This document shows positions 8,827 through 17,367 of a stretch of 64,000 nt of DNA, piece by piece. Each line of letters begins with the position of its first letter. The first letter of the stretch is position 1. Position numbers and translations under genes: made by a program. The notes under the pieces were generated by a model, which was given only the letters and a program-made list of their open reading frames with translations, did no database searches and was not told the DNA's origin. This DNA comes from Pontimonas sp964350865. Lineage in GTDB: Bacteria; Actinomycetota; Actinomycetes; Actinomycetales; Microbacteriaceae. The stretch lies in NCBI GenBank assembly GCA_964350865.1, contig CAYGLJ010000001.1, positions 1 to 64,000 on the forward strand. The letters are read 5' to 3'.

Positions 8827-9657
8827 GTGGAGGCGATTCTGGTCACCCCGGAACACCTCGCGAAGTGGGTGACGAGGCCCACTGCTTCTGATCACAAGTA
8901 CTCCCGAGGAGTGGTGGAGTTTCACACCGGCTCCAGAGCATATCCGGGGGCAGCACTGTTGGGGGTGCTTGCAGCACTTCGCACCGGGGTGGGAATGGTG
9001 CGCTACCTGGGCCCTCCCTCGGTGGGTTCTCTGGTAATCCAGAATCACCCTGAAGTGGTACTTGTCCCAGGTCGCGTCGACTCAGTCGTGGTGGGCAGTG
9101 GCATGGCGGCACCTCTGGGAGCTCGGGCTACCGCGCGGGTCAGGGAGGCCTTCTCCCGATCTGTCCCGACGGTGATTGATGCGGGTGCTCTGGATTTAGC
9201 CGAAGAGGCGCCCGCCCGCGCGGTTCTCACACCCCACGCGAGGGAGCTCGAGCGACTGCATCACCGCGTTTTAGGCGTCGAGGTCACTGATGAGCTCGAC
9301 GCGGCCACAAGGCTCGCGAAGGAACTTGGCGTCACCATCCTGGTGAAAGGTTCTGTGACGCGCGTGGTGAACCAGCAGGGGAGTCTCTGGGAACTCCCCC
9401 CAGCAACGCCATGGCTTGCTACGGCAGGAACAGGTGATGTGTTGGCAGGGATTCTCGGAGCCTTGCTTGCCGGGAGGAGGGACCATCTGGAGAGCACCGG
9501 GGAGGATGTTGGTGAGATAGTCGCAGCGGGGGCGCTGCTTCACGCTCTCGCAGCCCGCTCTGCTTCGGAAGCTCGGTCGGGAGGTCCCATCACGGCCAGT
9601 GATGTCGCCGATCATGTGGCGAGCGTCGTGGGAGTGATCCTCGAGGCTAGGTCGTAG
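8827..9657 (+). CDS. nnrD: ADP-dependent NAD(P)H-hydrate dehydratase (NnrD / YjeF C-terminal type)
   Basis: About 276 residues. It shows the family motifs HKYSRGVVEFHTGSRAYPGAA near the N-terminus, VVVGSGM, VIDAGAL, LTPHARELERL and the nucleotide/catalytic loop ATAGTGDVLAGILGALLAG. The family dehydrates damaged NADHX and NADPHX, a housekeeping metabolite-repair reaction. GTG at 8827 is chosen because AGGGG (8816-8820) sits 6 nt upstream and the protein then begins at the usual place. The NnrE epimerase half is absent here, so it is a stand-alone dehydratase. Its 3' end overlaps the convergent metX by 11 bp. Confidence 0.88.
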   Translation: MEAILVTPEHLAKWVTRPTASDHKYSRGVVEFHTGSRAYPGAALLGVLAALRTGVGMVRYLGPPSVGSLVIQNHPEVVLVPGRVDSVVVGSGMAAPLGARATARVREAFSRSVPTVIDAGALDLAEEAPARAVLTPHARELERLHHRVLGVEVTDELDAATRLAKELGVTILVKGSVTRVVNQQGSLWELPPATPWLATAGTGDVLAGILGALLAGRRDHLESTGEDVGEIVAAGALLHALAARSASEARSGGPITASDVADHVASVVGVILEARS

Positions 9658-10849
9658 CGAGCAGGTCCCGAAGAGCACCGCCGACACGGTCTGATTCGAT
9701 GAGGAACCCATCGTGACCGTAGGGGGACTCCAGCACAATCGCATCGGCTCCTGAGAGCGAGCCAGGGATGTGGGTCGCCAGCTCGTGTTGCTGCTCGACG
9801 GGGAACAAGCGATCGCTGGCAATGCCAAGAATCAAGGTGGGTTGGGTGATGGAGCCCAGAACCTCGGCAAGTTCACCTCGGTCCCGGGTGACATCGTGGG
9901 AGTTCATCGAATCCACGAGAACGAGATAGCTGTTGGCATCAAAGCGCCTCGTGAACTTGTTTCCGTGGAAATCCAGGTAGCTTTCCACGGCGAAGCGACC
10001 GTTGTCGCCTAAGGGCGACACGCGGCTTTGCCAGGTGCGCTGGAACCTATCGTTCAATTCCGTGGGGGAGCGGTAATTGACCAGCGCCATCCTTCTGGCC
10101 AGAGCCAACCCACGGTAGGGGCCCTCATCGTGGTCGTAGTAGTCGCCACCCTCGAAAAACGGGTCCACCATGATGGCTTCGCGTTGAAGGGAGTTACCTC
10201 CCAGTTGGTCAGCACTGGTGATGGCCGACGTCGCAATCAGGGCCAATCGGTCAAAACTCCCGGGGTACATGATCGCCCACTCGAGAGCGTGCATACCCCC
10301 CATAGAGCCACCGATGACCGCGGCAAACTTCTCGATGCCCAACTGGTCACCGAGTGCCTGGGTGGCCTGGACTTGGTCCCGAATTGTCACATAGGGGAAT
10401 CTCGAGCCCCACTCTCGTCCATCGGGAGCAAAACTGGAGGGGCCAGTGGAGCCTTGGCATCCGCCCAATACGTTTGGCACAATCACGCACCAGGTGTCAG
10501 TGTCTAAAGCGAGTCCTGGCCCTACAACACCCGACCACCACCCCGCGGTGGGGTGACCGGGTCCCGCGGACCCGGTGATGTGAGAATCACCGGTCAGGGC
10601 ATGGAAGACCAAGATGGCGTTGGTTTTGGTGTCGTTAAGTTGCCCGAATGTTTCATAGGCCAGTCGAACGTGCGGAAAAGTGTCTCCGTGCTCTGTGGTG
10701 AGGGATCCCACCTGACAGAAGGAGCGATTACCTAAGTGATCGCCATCTCGCCATGCCCCCGTCACCGGTGGGGTTCCGCGCAGAGTCGACTGCATCGCCT
10801 CCGAAACGAACGCGGAGGGCAGTGATTCTGCCGGTGATTGCCAATCCAT
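9647..10849 (-). CDS. metX: Homoserine O-acetyltransferase
   Basis: A 400-residue alpha/beta-hydrolase-fold acyltransferase. The nucleophile elbow GGSMGGMHALEW carries the catalytic Ser. The Asp lies in LILGIASDRLFP and the His in SPYGHDGFL near the C-terminus. It activates homoserine (made by Hom, also in this window) with acetyl-CoA for sulfhydrylation by MetY. It lies downstream of metY on the same strand, separated by 72 bp that contain a strong hairpin. The start codon has no obvious Shine-Dalgarno. Confidence 0.94.
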   Translation of the reverse strand: MDWQSPAESLPSAFVSEAMQSTLRGTPPVTGAWRDGDHLGNRSFCQVGSLTTEHGDTFPHVRLAYETFGQLNDTKTNAILVFHALTGDSHITGSAGPGHPTAGWWSGVVGPGLALDTDTWCVIVPNVLGGCQGSTGPSSFAPDGREWGSRFPYVTIRDQVQATQALGDQLGIEKFAAVIGGSMGGMHALEWAIMYPGSFDRLALIATSAITSADQLGGNSLQREAIMVDPFFEGGDYYDHDEGPYRGLALARRMALVNYRSPTELNDRFQRTWQSRVSPLGDNGRFAVESYLDFHGNKFTRRFDANSYLVLVDSMNSHDVTRDRGELAEVLGSITQPTLILGIASDRLFPVEQQHELATHIPGSLSGADAIVLESPYGHDGFLIESDRVGGALRDLLATT

Positions 10850-10875
10850 GGTGTGGCTATTCTTCCCTAGATGAG

Positions 10876-10903
10876 CATGGCCGGGGAATTATCCCCGGCC
10901 ATG
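10876..10903 (-). terminator. 11-bp perfect hairpin between metY and metX
   Basis: CATGGCCGGGG and CCCCGGCCATG form a perfect 11-bp stem around the 6-nt loop AATTAT. It sits about 20 bp after the metY stop and 27 bp before metX. There is no T-run on the minus-strand side, so it is not a classical intrinsic terminator. It could be a leaky terminator, an RNA-stability element or an attenuator that sets the metY:metX ratio. Confidence 0.6.
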
Positions 10904-10921
10904 ACCCTGCGTACGGGAGAT

Positions 10922-12244
10922 CTACGCGTTCTGCAGGCTCTCTGCGGCAACCTTTTTTGCGGCCTGGAAACCAGATTCCAGGTCAGCCAGGATGTCGTCG
11001 ATGTGCTCGAGTCCCACCGAGAGTCGCACCAATCCGGGGGTGACACCGGTGGTGAGCTGTTGCTCGGGGGTGAGCTGCGAGTGAGTGGTGGAGGCCGGGT
11101 GGATGATGAGGCTTCGCACATCACCAATGTTGGCCACGTGGCTAAACAGTGACACGTTATCCACCAGTGCCCGACCGGCATCGACGCCGCCCTTGATTTC
11201 GAAGGAGAGCACCGCTCCCACACCGTGGGGCGCATACTTTGCGGCCGCCTCGTGCCAGGGGCTGGACGGTAGCGCTGCGTAGTTGACGCTAGCGACCTGG
11301 TCGTGGGCTTCCAGCCACTGCGCAACAGCCAGAGCGTTCTGACAGTGACGCTCCATCCGCAAACTCAAGGTCTCGATGCCCTGGATCAAACCAAACGCGT
11401 TGTCGGGAGACACGGCAGCTCCAATGTCTCGCAGCAACTGGACTCGTGCCTTGATGATGTAGGCAATGGGGTCACCCAAGACGCCTGTATAGCTGGCACC
11501 GTGGTAGCTGGGGTCTGGCTCGGTGAGGCCGGGGAACTTGTCTACGTGCTGTGACCACGGGAACTTGCCACCATCGACAATCGCACCGGCGATGACGGTT
11601 CCGTGCCCACCGAGGAACTTCGTTGCCGAGTGCACGACGATGTCGGCGCCGTGCTCGAGGGGACGCAACAGATAAGGGCTCGCAACTGTGTTGTCGACAA
11701 TGAGTGGCAGGCCGTGCTCGTGGGCAACTCCCGCGACACCCGCGATGTCGAGAATGTTGATTCTCGGGTTGGCAATGGTCTCGCCGAAGAACGCCTTGGT
11801 GTTCGGGCGGACGGCCTTAGCCCACGCTTCCAGGTCGTCCTGATCTTCGACGAAGGTGACCTCGATTCCGAGCTTTGGCAACGTGTACTTAAAGAGGTTG
11901 TAGGTCCCTCCGTATACCGAGGAGGAGCTCACGATGTGGTCGCCAGAGTGGGCAATGTTCAAAATGGCGTTGGTGGTTGCGGCTTGTCCAGAGGCCAGTA
12001 GCAGTGCCGCCGTACCGCCCTCGAGCGCTGCAATGCGCTGCTCCGCAACATCCTGGGTGGGATTCATGATGCGGGTGTAGATGTTGCCAAACTCTGCCAA
12101 CGCGAAAAGGTTCGCGGCGTGCTCCGCACTATCGAAGACATAGGCGGTCGTGCGATAGATCGGTGTCGCCCGTGAGTGTGTTGCGGGGTCAGCACTTGCG
12201 CCCGCGTGAATCTGCTGGGTCTCAAATTTCCAGGTGTCTGCCAT
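10922..12244 (-). CDS. metY: O-acetylhomoserine sulfhydrylase (aminocarboxypropyltransferase)
   Basis: A 440-residue Cys/Met-metabolism PLP enzyme starting MADTWKFETQQIHAG. The PLP Lys is in VHSATKFLGGHGTVIAG. Other family stretches are TRIMNPTQDVAEQRIAALEG, LLASGQAATTNAIL and SSSSVYGGTYNLFKYTLPK. It makes homocysteine directly from O-acetylhomoserine and sulfide. Reading is open 15 codons further upstream to 12289, but the alignment start is ATG 12244. The extra segment consists of a palindrome and neighbouring bases, so I treat it as leader. Confidence 0.94.
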   Translation of the reverse strand: MADTWKFETQQIHAGASADPATHSRATPIYRTTAYVFDSAEHAANLFALAEFGNIYTRIMNPTQDVAEQRIAALEGGTAALLLASGQAATTNAILNIAHSGDHIVSSSSVYGGTYNLFKYTLPKLGIEVTFVEDQDDLEAWAKAVRPNTKAFFGETIANPRINILDIAGVAGVAHEHGLPLIVDNTVASPYLLRPLEHGADIVVHSATKFLGGHGTVIAGAIVDGGKFPWSQHVDKFPGLTEPDPSYHGASYTGVLGDPIAYIIKARVQLLRDIGAAVSPDNAFGLIQGIETLSLRMERHCQNALAVAQWLEAHDQVASVNYAALPSSPWHEAAAKYAPHGVGAVLSFEIKGGVDAGRALVDNVSLFSHVANIGDVRSLIIHPASTTHSQLTPEQQLTTGVTPGLVRLSVGLEHIDDILADLESGFQAAKKVAAESLQNA

Positions 12245-12269
12245 GAGGAATCTTTCACTAAAGGTGGGG

Positions 12270-12320
12270 GACACCCATATGGGTGTCATTGGTTGACAAC
12301 CCTAGGTCGGAGATTCTCCG
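12270..12320 (-). promoter_or_regulatory. Three adjacent inverted repeats upstream of metY (candidate operator)
   Basis: Three palindromes lie side by side: GACACCCATATGGGTGTC (perfect, 18 bp, 12270-12287), GGTTG-A-CAACC (12291-12301) and CGGAGA-T-TCTCCG (12308-12320). They fill the gap between the metY start and the upstream GNAT stop. The 18-bp palindrome with G/C tracts is a plausible operator for a sulfur or methionine-status repressor. The regulator is not identified, and I see no known SAM riboswitch fold. Confidence 0.55.
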
Positions 12321-12356
12321 GCGTCACGTCACGCTGTAACGCTCTGTAATAAAGCC

Positions 12357-12938
12357 TTAGTGTCGGAGCGACTTTTGCATCATGACGATGCCAATCCAGC
12401 GGCCAAATTTGAAGCCCACCTTGCCCATGCGACCCGATTCCACGAAACCGAATTTCTTGTGGAGCGCGAGCGACGCTTCAGCTCCAGAATCGGCAATCAC
12501 CGCAATCATTTCGGTCATGCCCGCATCGGCGCATCGCTCAATCAGGTCCCCGAGAAGCTCACTGCCAAGCCCTCGCCCCAGTGAGGCCGGTCCAAGGTAG
12601 ATGGAGCTCTCCACGGTTTTTCTGAAGCCGGCTTTCTCGCGAAAAGGGAAAACATAGGCATAACCCAGCAGTGTCCCCTGCGGAGACATGGCAACCCTGA
12701 ACGGGTAGCCAAGTTTGTGGAGGTGGCGAAAGCGGGCCTGAAACTTGGTGATGCTGGGAGCTTTCTCATCCAGAGTGACCACCGAGTTCCGCACGTAGTG
12801 GCGGTAGAGAGCGAGGATGTCGGGGACATCCTCCTCGGTGGCGTCACGAATCTCGTAGACAAACTCTGCCGGTGGTTCTGCGGGCGGTTGCAGATGACGC
12901 GGCAGACTCCGCCGCCTCTGGTATTCATCGGGCAACAT
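12357..12938 (-). CDS. GNAT N-acetyltransferase, phosphinothricin/methionine-analogue type
   Basis: A 193-residue protein. After a Pro-rich start comes a GNAT domain beginning YEIRDATEEDVPDILALYRHYV, with LLGYAYVFPFR, SIYLGPASLGRGLGSELL (acetyl-CoA loop) and ALHKKFGFVESGRMGKVGFKFG. The RDAT...DVP...IY pattern and the GF.ESG.M..VGFKFG end place it near the Pat/MnaT (YncA) group, which acetylates phosphinothricin, methionine sulfone or similar amines. Its position before metY makes a methionine-analogue substrate attractive but unproven. The ATG overlaps the ung stop by one base. Confidence 0.85.
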   Translation of the reverse strand: MLPDEYQRRRSLPRHLQPPAEPPAEFVYEIRDATEEDVPDILALYRHYVRNSVVTLDEKAPSITKFQARFRHLHKLGYPFRVAMSPQGTLLGYAYVFPFREKAGFRKTVESSIYLGPASLGRGLGSELLGDLIERCADAGMTEMIAVIADSGAEASLALHKKFGFVESGRMGKVGFKFGRWIGIVMMQKSLRH

Positions 12939-13639
12939 CAGCGAGCTCCTAATGACCAGTCGAGAGGGGAGAAGCCGGCATCCTCTCGAATGCGGTTCAC
13001 CGCGCTAAAGGGACGCGATCCAAAGAATCCTCGCCTGGCTGAGAGTGGGCTGGGGTGAGCGGACTCGATGATCGGAGTGCTACCCAGCAGGGGTTTGAGC
13101 TCAGCGGCTTCTCGACCCCACAGCACTGCGACAAAAAACTGACCGGTGGAAACCAGGCCGCGGACGACCGCATCGGTGAAGCGGGTCCAGCCCAGCGTGC
13201 GGTGAGCGCCGGGTGATCCCACCAGAGTGGTGAGGTGTCTATTCAGCAGAAGCACTCCCTCGGAGGCCCAGGCGCTCAGATCACCGTGAGCCGGGAGGTC
13301 AACATCGAGATCATCCCGGAGTTCTTGGCGAATATTGCGCAAGCTGGGGGGTAACGCGGCGACAGAGGGTTCCACAGAAAAGGCCAAACCGCTCGCGTGG
13401 GATTGTCCGGGATAGGGATCTTGCCCAAAAATCACGCACCGCACAGCCTCCGGTGGGGTATCGAAAGCACGCAGAACTTTGTCCGCACTCGGAGTCATCA
13501 TGGCTTTTTGGGCGGGCAAGGCATCCAGTTTCCGTCCCACCTCGGCCAGGGCGGCTAGGCCGTCTTGGCCCACCAGTGTGGCCCACCGTTGCGGAAGCGC
13601 GCGAGGAAAATACGCTTCAAGTGAGCCCTGGTCCATCAC
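12938..13639 (-). CDS. ung: Uracil-DNA glycosylase
   Basis: A 233-residue family 1 UDG. It has the water-activating motif GQDPYPGQSHASGLAFS and the minor-groove/His motif HPSPLSARRGFFGSRPFS, plus LLLNRHLTT. It removes uracil from DNA at the start of base-excision repair. Two consecutive Met codons (13639, 13636) are both possible starts. It is the first gene of a probable ung-GNAT-metY-metX run on the minus strand. Confidence 0.95.
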   Translation of the reverse strand: MMDQGSLEAYFPRALPQRWATLVGQDGLAALAEVGRKLDALPAQKAMMTPSADKVLRAFDTPPEAVRCVIFGQDPYPGQSHASGLAFSVEPSVAALPPSLRNIRQELRDDLDVDLPAHGDLSAWASEGVLLLNRHLTTLVGSPGAHRTLGWTRFTDAVVRGLVSTGQFFVAVLWGREAAELKPLLGSTPIIESAHPSPLSARRGFFGSRPFSAVNRIREDAGFSPLDWSLGAR

Positions 13640-13645
13640 CCCAGG

Positions 13646-14275
13646 TTATTGGGTGGTCTGAGTGCGCATTGCCTGCACCAAGGCAACTCCCAGGTCATAC
13701 GACTCCCGTCCACCGGGCTGAATAAGCGCCGAATACCAGGAGTCGGAGTAGAGGGAGTTGTGGATCGCAGGGACGATAACTTCATCGCCCCACTTCCAAT
13801 AGGTCAACGCGCCATCGGCGGTTTGACCCACGTTGAGCTGTTGTGCGAGAAGGTCATCAATCACGGTGGGCCTAATGGCAGCGTCAATCGATGCCGTCCC
13901 CAAGATGATGTTGATGCCGGTGTCTACTTCGCCCGGCACCGCATATAAGCAGGAGAGCCCGCCGACGAGTTCCTCGGGGGTTTGTCCCTCCACATAGATT
14001 GGGTCATTGCTCGGGCTTCCCGGTCCGGCAATCAGTTCGATTCCTCGTGGAGTGAGAAGTGATAGTCCCTCTTCGCCGATGAGAGCACTGCAATCAGTGG
14101 GACGTGAGTAGGAGAGCTCCGCTGGCGCTTCCTCTTCGACAACCTCATCAGCCACATCGACATCCTCGGTGACGATGGTGTCACTCGCGGTGCCACAGGC
14201 GCTGAGAACAAAGACCAGAGCGACCAGGGTGAGCGAGCCCTGCCGCATTCGCATGGACCTAGCCACTGTCATCAC
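13646..14275 (-). CDS. Secreted lipoprotein of unknown function (paralog A)
   Basis: About 209 residues. A lipoprotein signal peptide ends at the lipobox LSAC (Cys27), followed by an acidic Thr/Val/Glu-rich linker and a globular domain with two conserved Cys (TDCSALIGEEGLSLL and GLSCLYAVPGEVDTGINIILG). Two Cys spaced this way before an Ile/Val-rich strand recur in the lipoprotein at 15754-16479, so the two appear to be paralogs. It starts at GTG 14275 or the adjacent ATG, after AGAGGGG. I do not recognise the family. Confidence 0.75.
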   Translation of the reverse strand: MMTVARSMRMRQGSLTLVALVFVLSACGTASDTIVTEDVDVADEVVEEEAPAELSYSRPTDCSALIGEEGLSLLTPRGIELIAGPGSPSNDPIYVEGQTPEELVGGLSCLYAVPGEVDTGINIILGTASIDAAIRPTVIDDLLAQQLNVGQTADGALTYWKWGDEVIVPAIHNSLYSDSWYSALIQPGGRESYDLGVALVQAMRTQTTQ

Positions 14276-14326
14276 CCCTCTGCCTGGAGTATAGAACCCG
14301 GGGAAGTCAGAAACCTGGCGCCACGA

Positions 14327-14332
14327 TAGTCT
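14327..14332 (+). promoter_or_regulatory. -10 box for a leaderless amidase transcript
   Basis: TAGTCT ends 6 nt before the GTG at 14339, the spacing expected if transcription starts at the start codon. No Shine-Dalgarno is present. Confidence 0.5.
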
Positions 14333-14338
14333 GCAACC

Positions 14339-15757
14339 GTGTCGTTACCTCACGAATTTTCTGCCCGTGAGCTGGTCTCCAGGCGCCGCTCAGGCGAGCT
14401 GTCCGCCACTGAGGTGGTGGAGCATTTCCTGGCACGTATCGATGCTCACAACCCGACTTTGAATGCACTGGTGACCATCACAGCCGAGCGTGCTCTCGAG
14501 CACGCTGAAGCCATGGATAGAGGCGAGCGCGAACCTGGAATTCTCTGGGGTTTACCTTTTGCGGACAAAGACTTGACGAACCGCGCAGGAGTTCCCACCG
14601 GATCAGGGTCCCGCGTGAGGGCGGGGTCGCCGCTGCCCACCCAATCTGACCCGATGGCTATGGCGATGGACGCCGCCGGGGGAATCAGCGTTGGAAAATC
14701 GGCGGTCTGTGAGTTCGGGCTCTCCTCGTATACCGAATCCCTCGTGTTTCCGCCCACCGCTAACCCTTATTCGCTCGACCACGGCTCTGGTGGCTCGAGC
14801 GGTGGTGCTGCCTCTGCCGTAGCGGGGCGCCTCGTGCCGCTGGCTCCTGGCAGCGATGGCGGAGGCAGTGTTCGTATACCGGCCTGGGCATGCGGGCTGG
14901 TGGGCCTCAAACCCTCCCGGGGTCTGATACCGGGAGGGACTGGTTTTGACTACCTGGCAGGACTCGTCGTTCCTGGCCCCCTCGCAACAAGCGTGGGGGA
15001 CGCAGCACTGCTTCTCGATGCTCTGCGAGGATCGGGAATCACTCACCGCGCCACCTCTCCGGGGGACCAGCCGACCAGCTTTAGCGATGCATTCGCAGCA
15101 CCCCCTGGTCATCTGCGGATCGGAGTCACGCTCCGACACCCGTGGGAGGACTTCGTGGACACACCTCTTGACCCCAGCGCTCGTGCCGCCCACACCCGGG
15201 TCCGATCACTCCTAGAGGAGCATGGTCATACCGTGGTAGATCTGGATTGGAGTCCGAAAGCCGGTTACCCCGAAGCGTTCACCACCATCTGGAAAGCCTC
15301 TGCTGTGGGCCTGGATCTCACCCCCGACCAGCGCCAGCTACTCGAGCCCTTGACCGCCTACCTCGTCGAGGAGGGTGATGCGCTGAGCGCCGCAGTGTTG
15401 GCCGCTGCCCTCCGGGAGCTCTCCGCGTTCGAGGAGCACACCATCCGCTCGTTCTCCGAGGTCGACGTGGTCCTCACCCCGGGGCTTGCCACCGCGCCAC
15501 CACAGATCGGGTTCTATGACAGCGAAGACCCTGAACGGAACTTCTCCCAACAAGTGCAGGTGACGCCGTATTCGAGCTTTGTCAATGTGGCAGGGTTGCC
15601 AGCTCTCGCTCTCCCCGTGATGCTGAACCCCGAGGGGCTCCCGGTGGGCGTGCAGTTCATCGGCAGGCCTGGTGGCGATGCGACTCTGCTGCAGCTGGGC
15701 CACCAGTTAGAAGAAGCGCTCGAGTTTGCCTCGAGCGCACAGCCACCTGGCTTCTAG
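14339..15757 (+). CDS. Amidase-signature-family amidohydrolase
   Basis: A 472-residue protein. The Ser-cisSer-Lys triad can be read: Lys in LPFADKDLTNRAG, cis-Ser in the Gly/Ser-rich GSGGSSGGAASAVAG, and nucleophile Ser in GSDGGGSVRIPAW. The family includes GatA and many small-amide hydrolases. No gatB/gatC neighbours are present, so a stand-alone amidase is more likely than Glu-tRNA amidotransferase. The substrate is unknown. The GTG start has no Shine-Dalgarno but has a -10 box at leaderless spacing. It overlaps the convergent lipoprotein gene by 4 bp. Confidence 0.88.
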   Translation: MSLPHEFSARELVSRRRSGELSATEVVEHFLARIDAHNPTLNALVTITAERALEHAEAMDRGEREPGILWGLPFADKDLTNRAGVPTGSGSRVRAGSPLPTQSDPMAMAMDAAGGISVGKSAVCEFGLSSYTESLVFPPTANPYSLDHGSGGSSGGAASAVAGRLVPLAPGSDGGGSVRIPAWACGLVGLKPSRGLIPGGTGFDYLAGLVVPGPLATSVGDAALLLDALRGSGITHRATSPGDQPTSFSDAFAAPPGHLRIGVTLRHPWEDFVDTPLDPSARAAHTRVRSLLEEHGHTVVDLDWSPKAGYPEAFTTIWKASAVGLDLTPDQRQLLEPLTAYLVEEGDALSAAVLAAALRELSAFEEHTIRSFSEVDVVLTPGLATAPPQIGFYDSEDPERNFSQQVQVTPYSSFVNVAGLPALALPVMLNPEGLPVGVQFIGRPGGDATLLQLGHQLEEALEFASSAQPPGF

Positions 15758-16479
15758 TTGCTGTAGACGCCCAGAGTTCTCGCGGCATCGAGGGTCAGTG
15801 GCTGGGCTTTCCCAAAGGCATAGTTACTGGTCACCCAGGCGCCACAAGAATCTTCTGCCAGTGAGGCGGGGCAGGGAATGTCCACGAGGAAGTGCGCTTC
15901 GGTGGCGATGTAGTCCGGTGACTCATCCGAAGTGGTCGAATCGAAGGTGTAGAGCGTGCCGCCCCCGGCGTCAGCGCTTCCCGCACCGGCGGCTCGAAGA
16001 ACTCCTGTCACGTCTCTCAGCACATCGCCGCTGATAATCGCGACGCTGGTGACCGAGACGCTCTCACTAGCGGGCAGATACCAGGTGCAAGAAATCCGCA
16101 AGTCGGTGCGCACGTTCTTCAGTAGCGGGATCAACTCTTGGTTGGTGGTGCCATAGCCAAAGTCACCCTCGCTGGTGTCCCCGACATTGGTGCGAAGCTC
16201 TTCCAAAAGCGTGGCCGTGAGCTCTGGGGAATACATCGTGTCGCAGGTGGGGACGCTCAGACCCTCGTCAACGACCTCCGTCTCTGCCTCCTCGCCGGTG
16301 GCATCGGGGGTGGTGTCGGATGCCTCTGTGGAGGCGTCGTCAGTCGTTGCGGAATCCTCGGCAGTGTTCTCCGCAGAGTTGAGGACACCCCAGTCTTCGA
16401 GGACAGAGCAACCCGAGAGCCCCAGAACAACAGCGCTAGCTAGGGCAAACGGGGCAAACACTCGAGCCCTGGGGGACAT
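15754..16479 (-). CDS. Secreted lipoprotein of unknown function (paralog B)
   Basis: About 241 residues. The signal peptide MSPRARVFAPFALASAVVLG leads to lipobox LSGC (Cys24), then a long Ser/Thr/Asp/Glu linker (about 40-80) and a domain with PTCDTMYSPELTATLLEE and LRISCTWYLPA, matching the Cys spacing of the lipoprotein at 13646-14275. A second Cys pair (VDIPCPASLAEDSCGAW) is extra. ATG 16479 is chosen because GAGGAG lies 6 nt upstream and this leaves 13 bp after the SDR stop. A longer reading from 16524 would overlap the SDR. Function unknown. Confidence 0.75.
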   Translation of the reverse strand: MSPRARVFAPFALASAVVLGLSGCSVLEDWGVLNSAENTAEDSATTDDASTEASDTTPDATGEEAETEVVDEGLSVPTCDTMYSPELTATLLEELRTNVGDTSEGDFGYGTTNQELIPLLKNVRTDLRISCTWYLPASESVSVTSVAIISGDVLRDVTGVLRAAGAGSADAGGGTLYTFDSTTSDESPDYIATEAHFLVDIPCPASLAEDSCGAWVTSNYAFGKAQPLTLDAARTLGVYSN

Positions 16480-16492
16480 TCCTACTCCTCGA

Positions 16493-17323
16493 TTACGTTC
16501 CGTGGTAGTGCTCCACTGGCACATCGACTAGCGAAGCTATCTTTCGCCAGTATGCCTCAATCAACTCGGTATCCCCGGCAGCGGGATGGGTAGGTCCTTC
16601 AGGTGTCAAGCCATCAAAATAGGTTCCATTAGCCACACCAAGCTCCGGAGTGTCGACCAAATGCACCAGCGGTGCCGCTCCTGCCTCGGCAGAAATCTGC
16701 ATCCAGCCGGTCAACGCGAGGATCAGCTTTCCGCTGCGCGATTCAGCTCCAAACCCAGATCGAACGTAGCCCGGGTGGACCGGGTAGCTCTCCAGCCCGG
16801 TTCGCATTGCGAGCGAGCGAGCGTAGAGAATCACGCCGAGCTTTGCGGAAGCGTAGGGCCACCAGCCAGCTCCGTAGCGGCGCTGATCAAACCCCAGGTC
16901 GTCGAGATCGATGCGTCCGAACCGCGCCACCATCGACGTGGTGTGAATGACCCGGCCCCTGGTGTTCACAAGTTTCGGAACGAGACGCTCCGTCAAGACG
17001 ACAGAGCCCAGCACGTTGCGCTGCAGTGTCAGCTCATGACCCTCGGAACTGCGCTGCTTGGTGGCCACGATGCCTCCGGCGTTATTCACCAGAGCATCGA
17101 TGCGATCAAAGCGTTTGCTGAGCGTGTCCCCGAGTTCCCGCACGGCATCAAGGTCATCAAAGTCGCACACAAACGGGATGCCGTCCATCATCCGAGCAAT
17201 TTCCCGAGTGCGCTCGGGGTTTCGCCCCACAACAGCCACCCGCCAGGACCGTCTCGAGAGTTCACGGGCGACTTCAGCGCCGATTCCACCACTAGCGCCG
17301 GTAATGATTGCGGTTCGGTCCAC
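16493..17323 (-). CDS. Short-chain dehydrogenase/reductase (retinol dehydrogenase-like)
   Basis: A 276-residue classical SDR. It has the cofactor loop TGASGGIGAEVARELSRR, NNAGG at about residues 80-84, the catalytic Ser region (IHTTSMVARFG) and a YASAKLG motif (YxxxK), followed by VHPGYVRSGFG. The long C-terminal part resembles the WWOX/retinol dehydrogenase-like bacterial SDRs. The substrate is unknown. The GTG start is preceded by AAAGGG at good spacing. The lipoprotein gene follows on the same strand after 13 bp. Confidence 0.87.
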   Translation of the reverse strand: MDRTAIITGASGGIGAEVARELSRRSWRVAVVGRNPERTREIARMMDGIPFVCDFDDLDAVRELGDTLSKRFDRIDALVNNAGGIVATKQRSSEGHELTLQRNVLGSVVLTERLVPKLVNTRGRVIHTTSMVARFGRIDLDDLGFDQRRYGAGWWPYASAKLGVILYARSLAMRTGLESYPVHPGYVRSGFGAESRSGKLILALTGWMQISAEAGAAPLVHLVDTPELGVANGTYFDGLTPEGPTHPAAGDTELIEAYWRKIASLVDVPVEHYHGT

Positions 17324-17343
17324 GGGACCCTTTCGTTGGTATC

Positions 17344-17361
17344 CCCAGCCTACGGGCTGGG
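17344..17361 (-). terminator. 7-bp hairpin between the enoyl-CoA hydratase and SDR genes
   Basis: CCCAGCC-TACG-GGCTGGG forms a 7-bp stem with a 4-nt loop 6 bp after the hydratase stop. There is no T-run. Read on the plus strand the loop would be a C(UACG)G tetraloop. It is probably a weak terminator or 3'-end stabiliser for the hydratase message. Confidence 0.45.
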
Positions 17362-17367
17362 AATTAC

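Noticed and set aside
12245..12289. N-terminal extension of metY
   Set aside because: The extra 15 codons are made of the 18-bp palindrome and flank; family members start at MADTWKFETQ or nearby.
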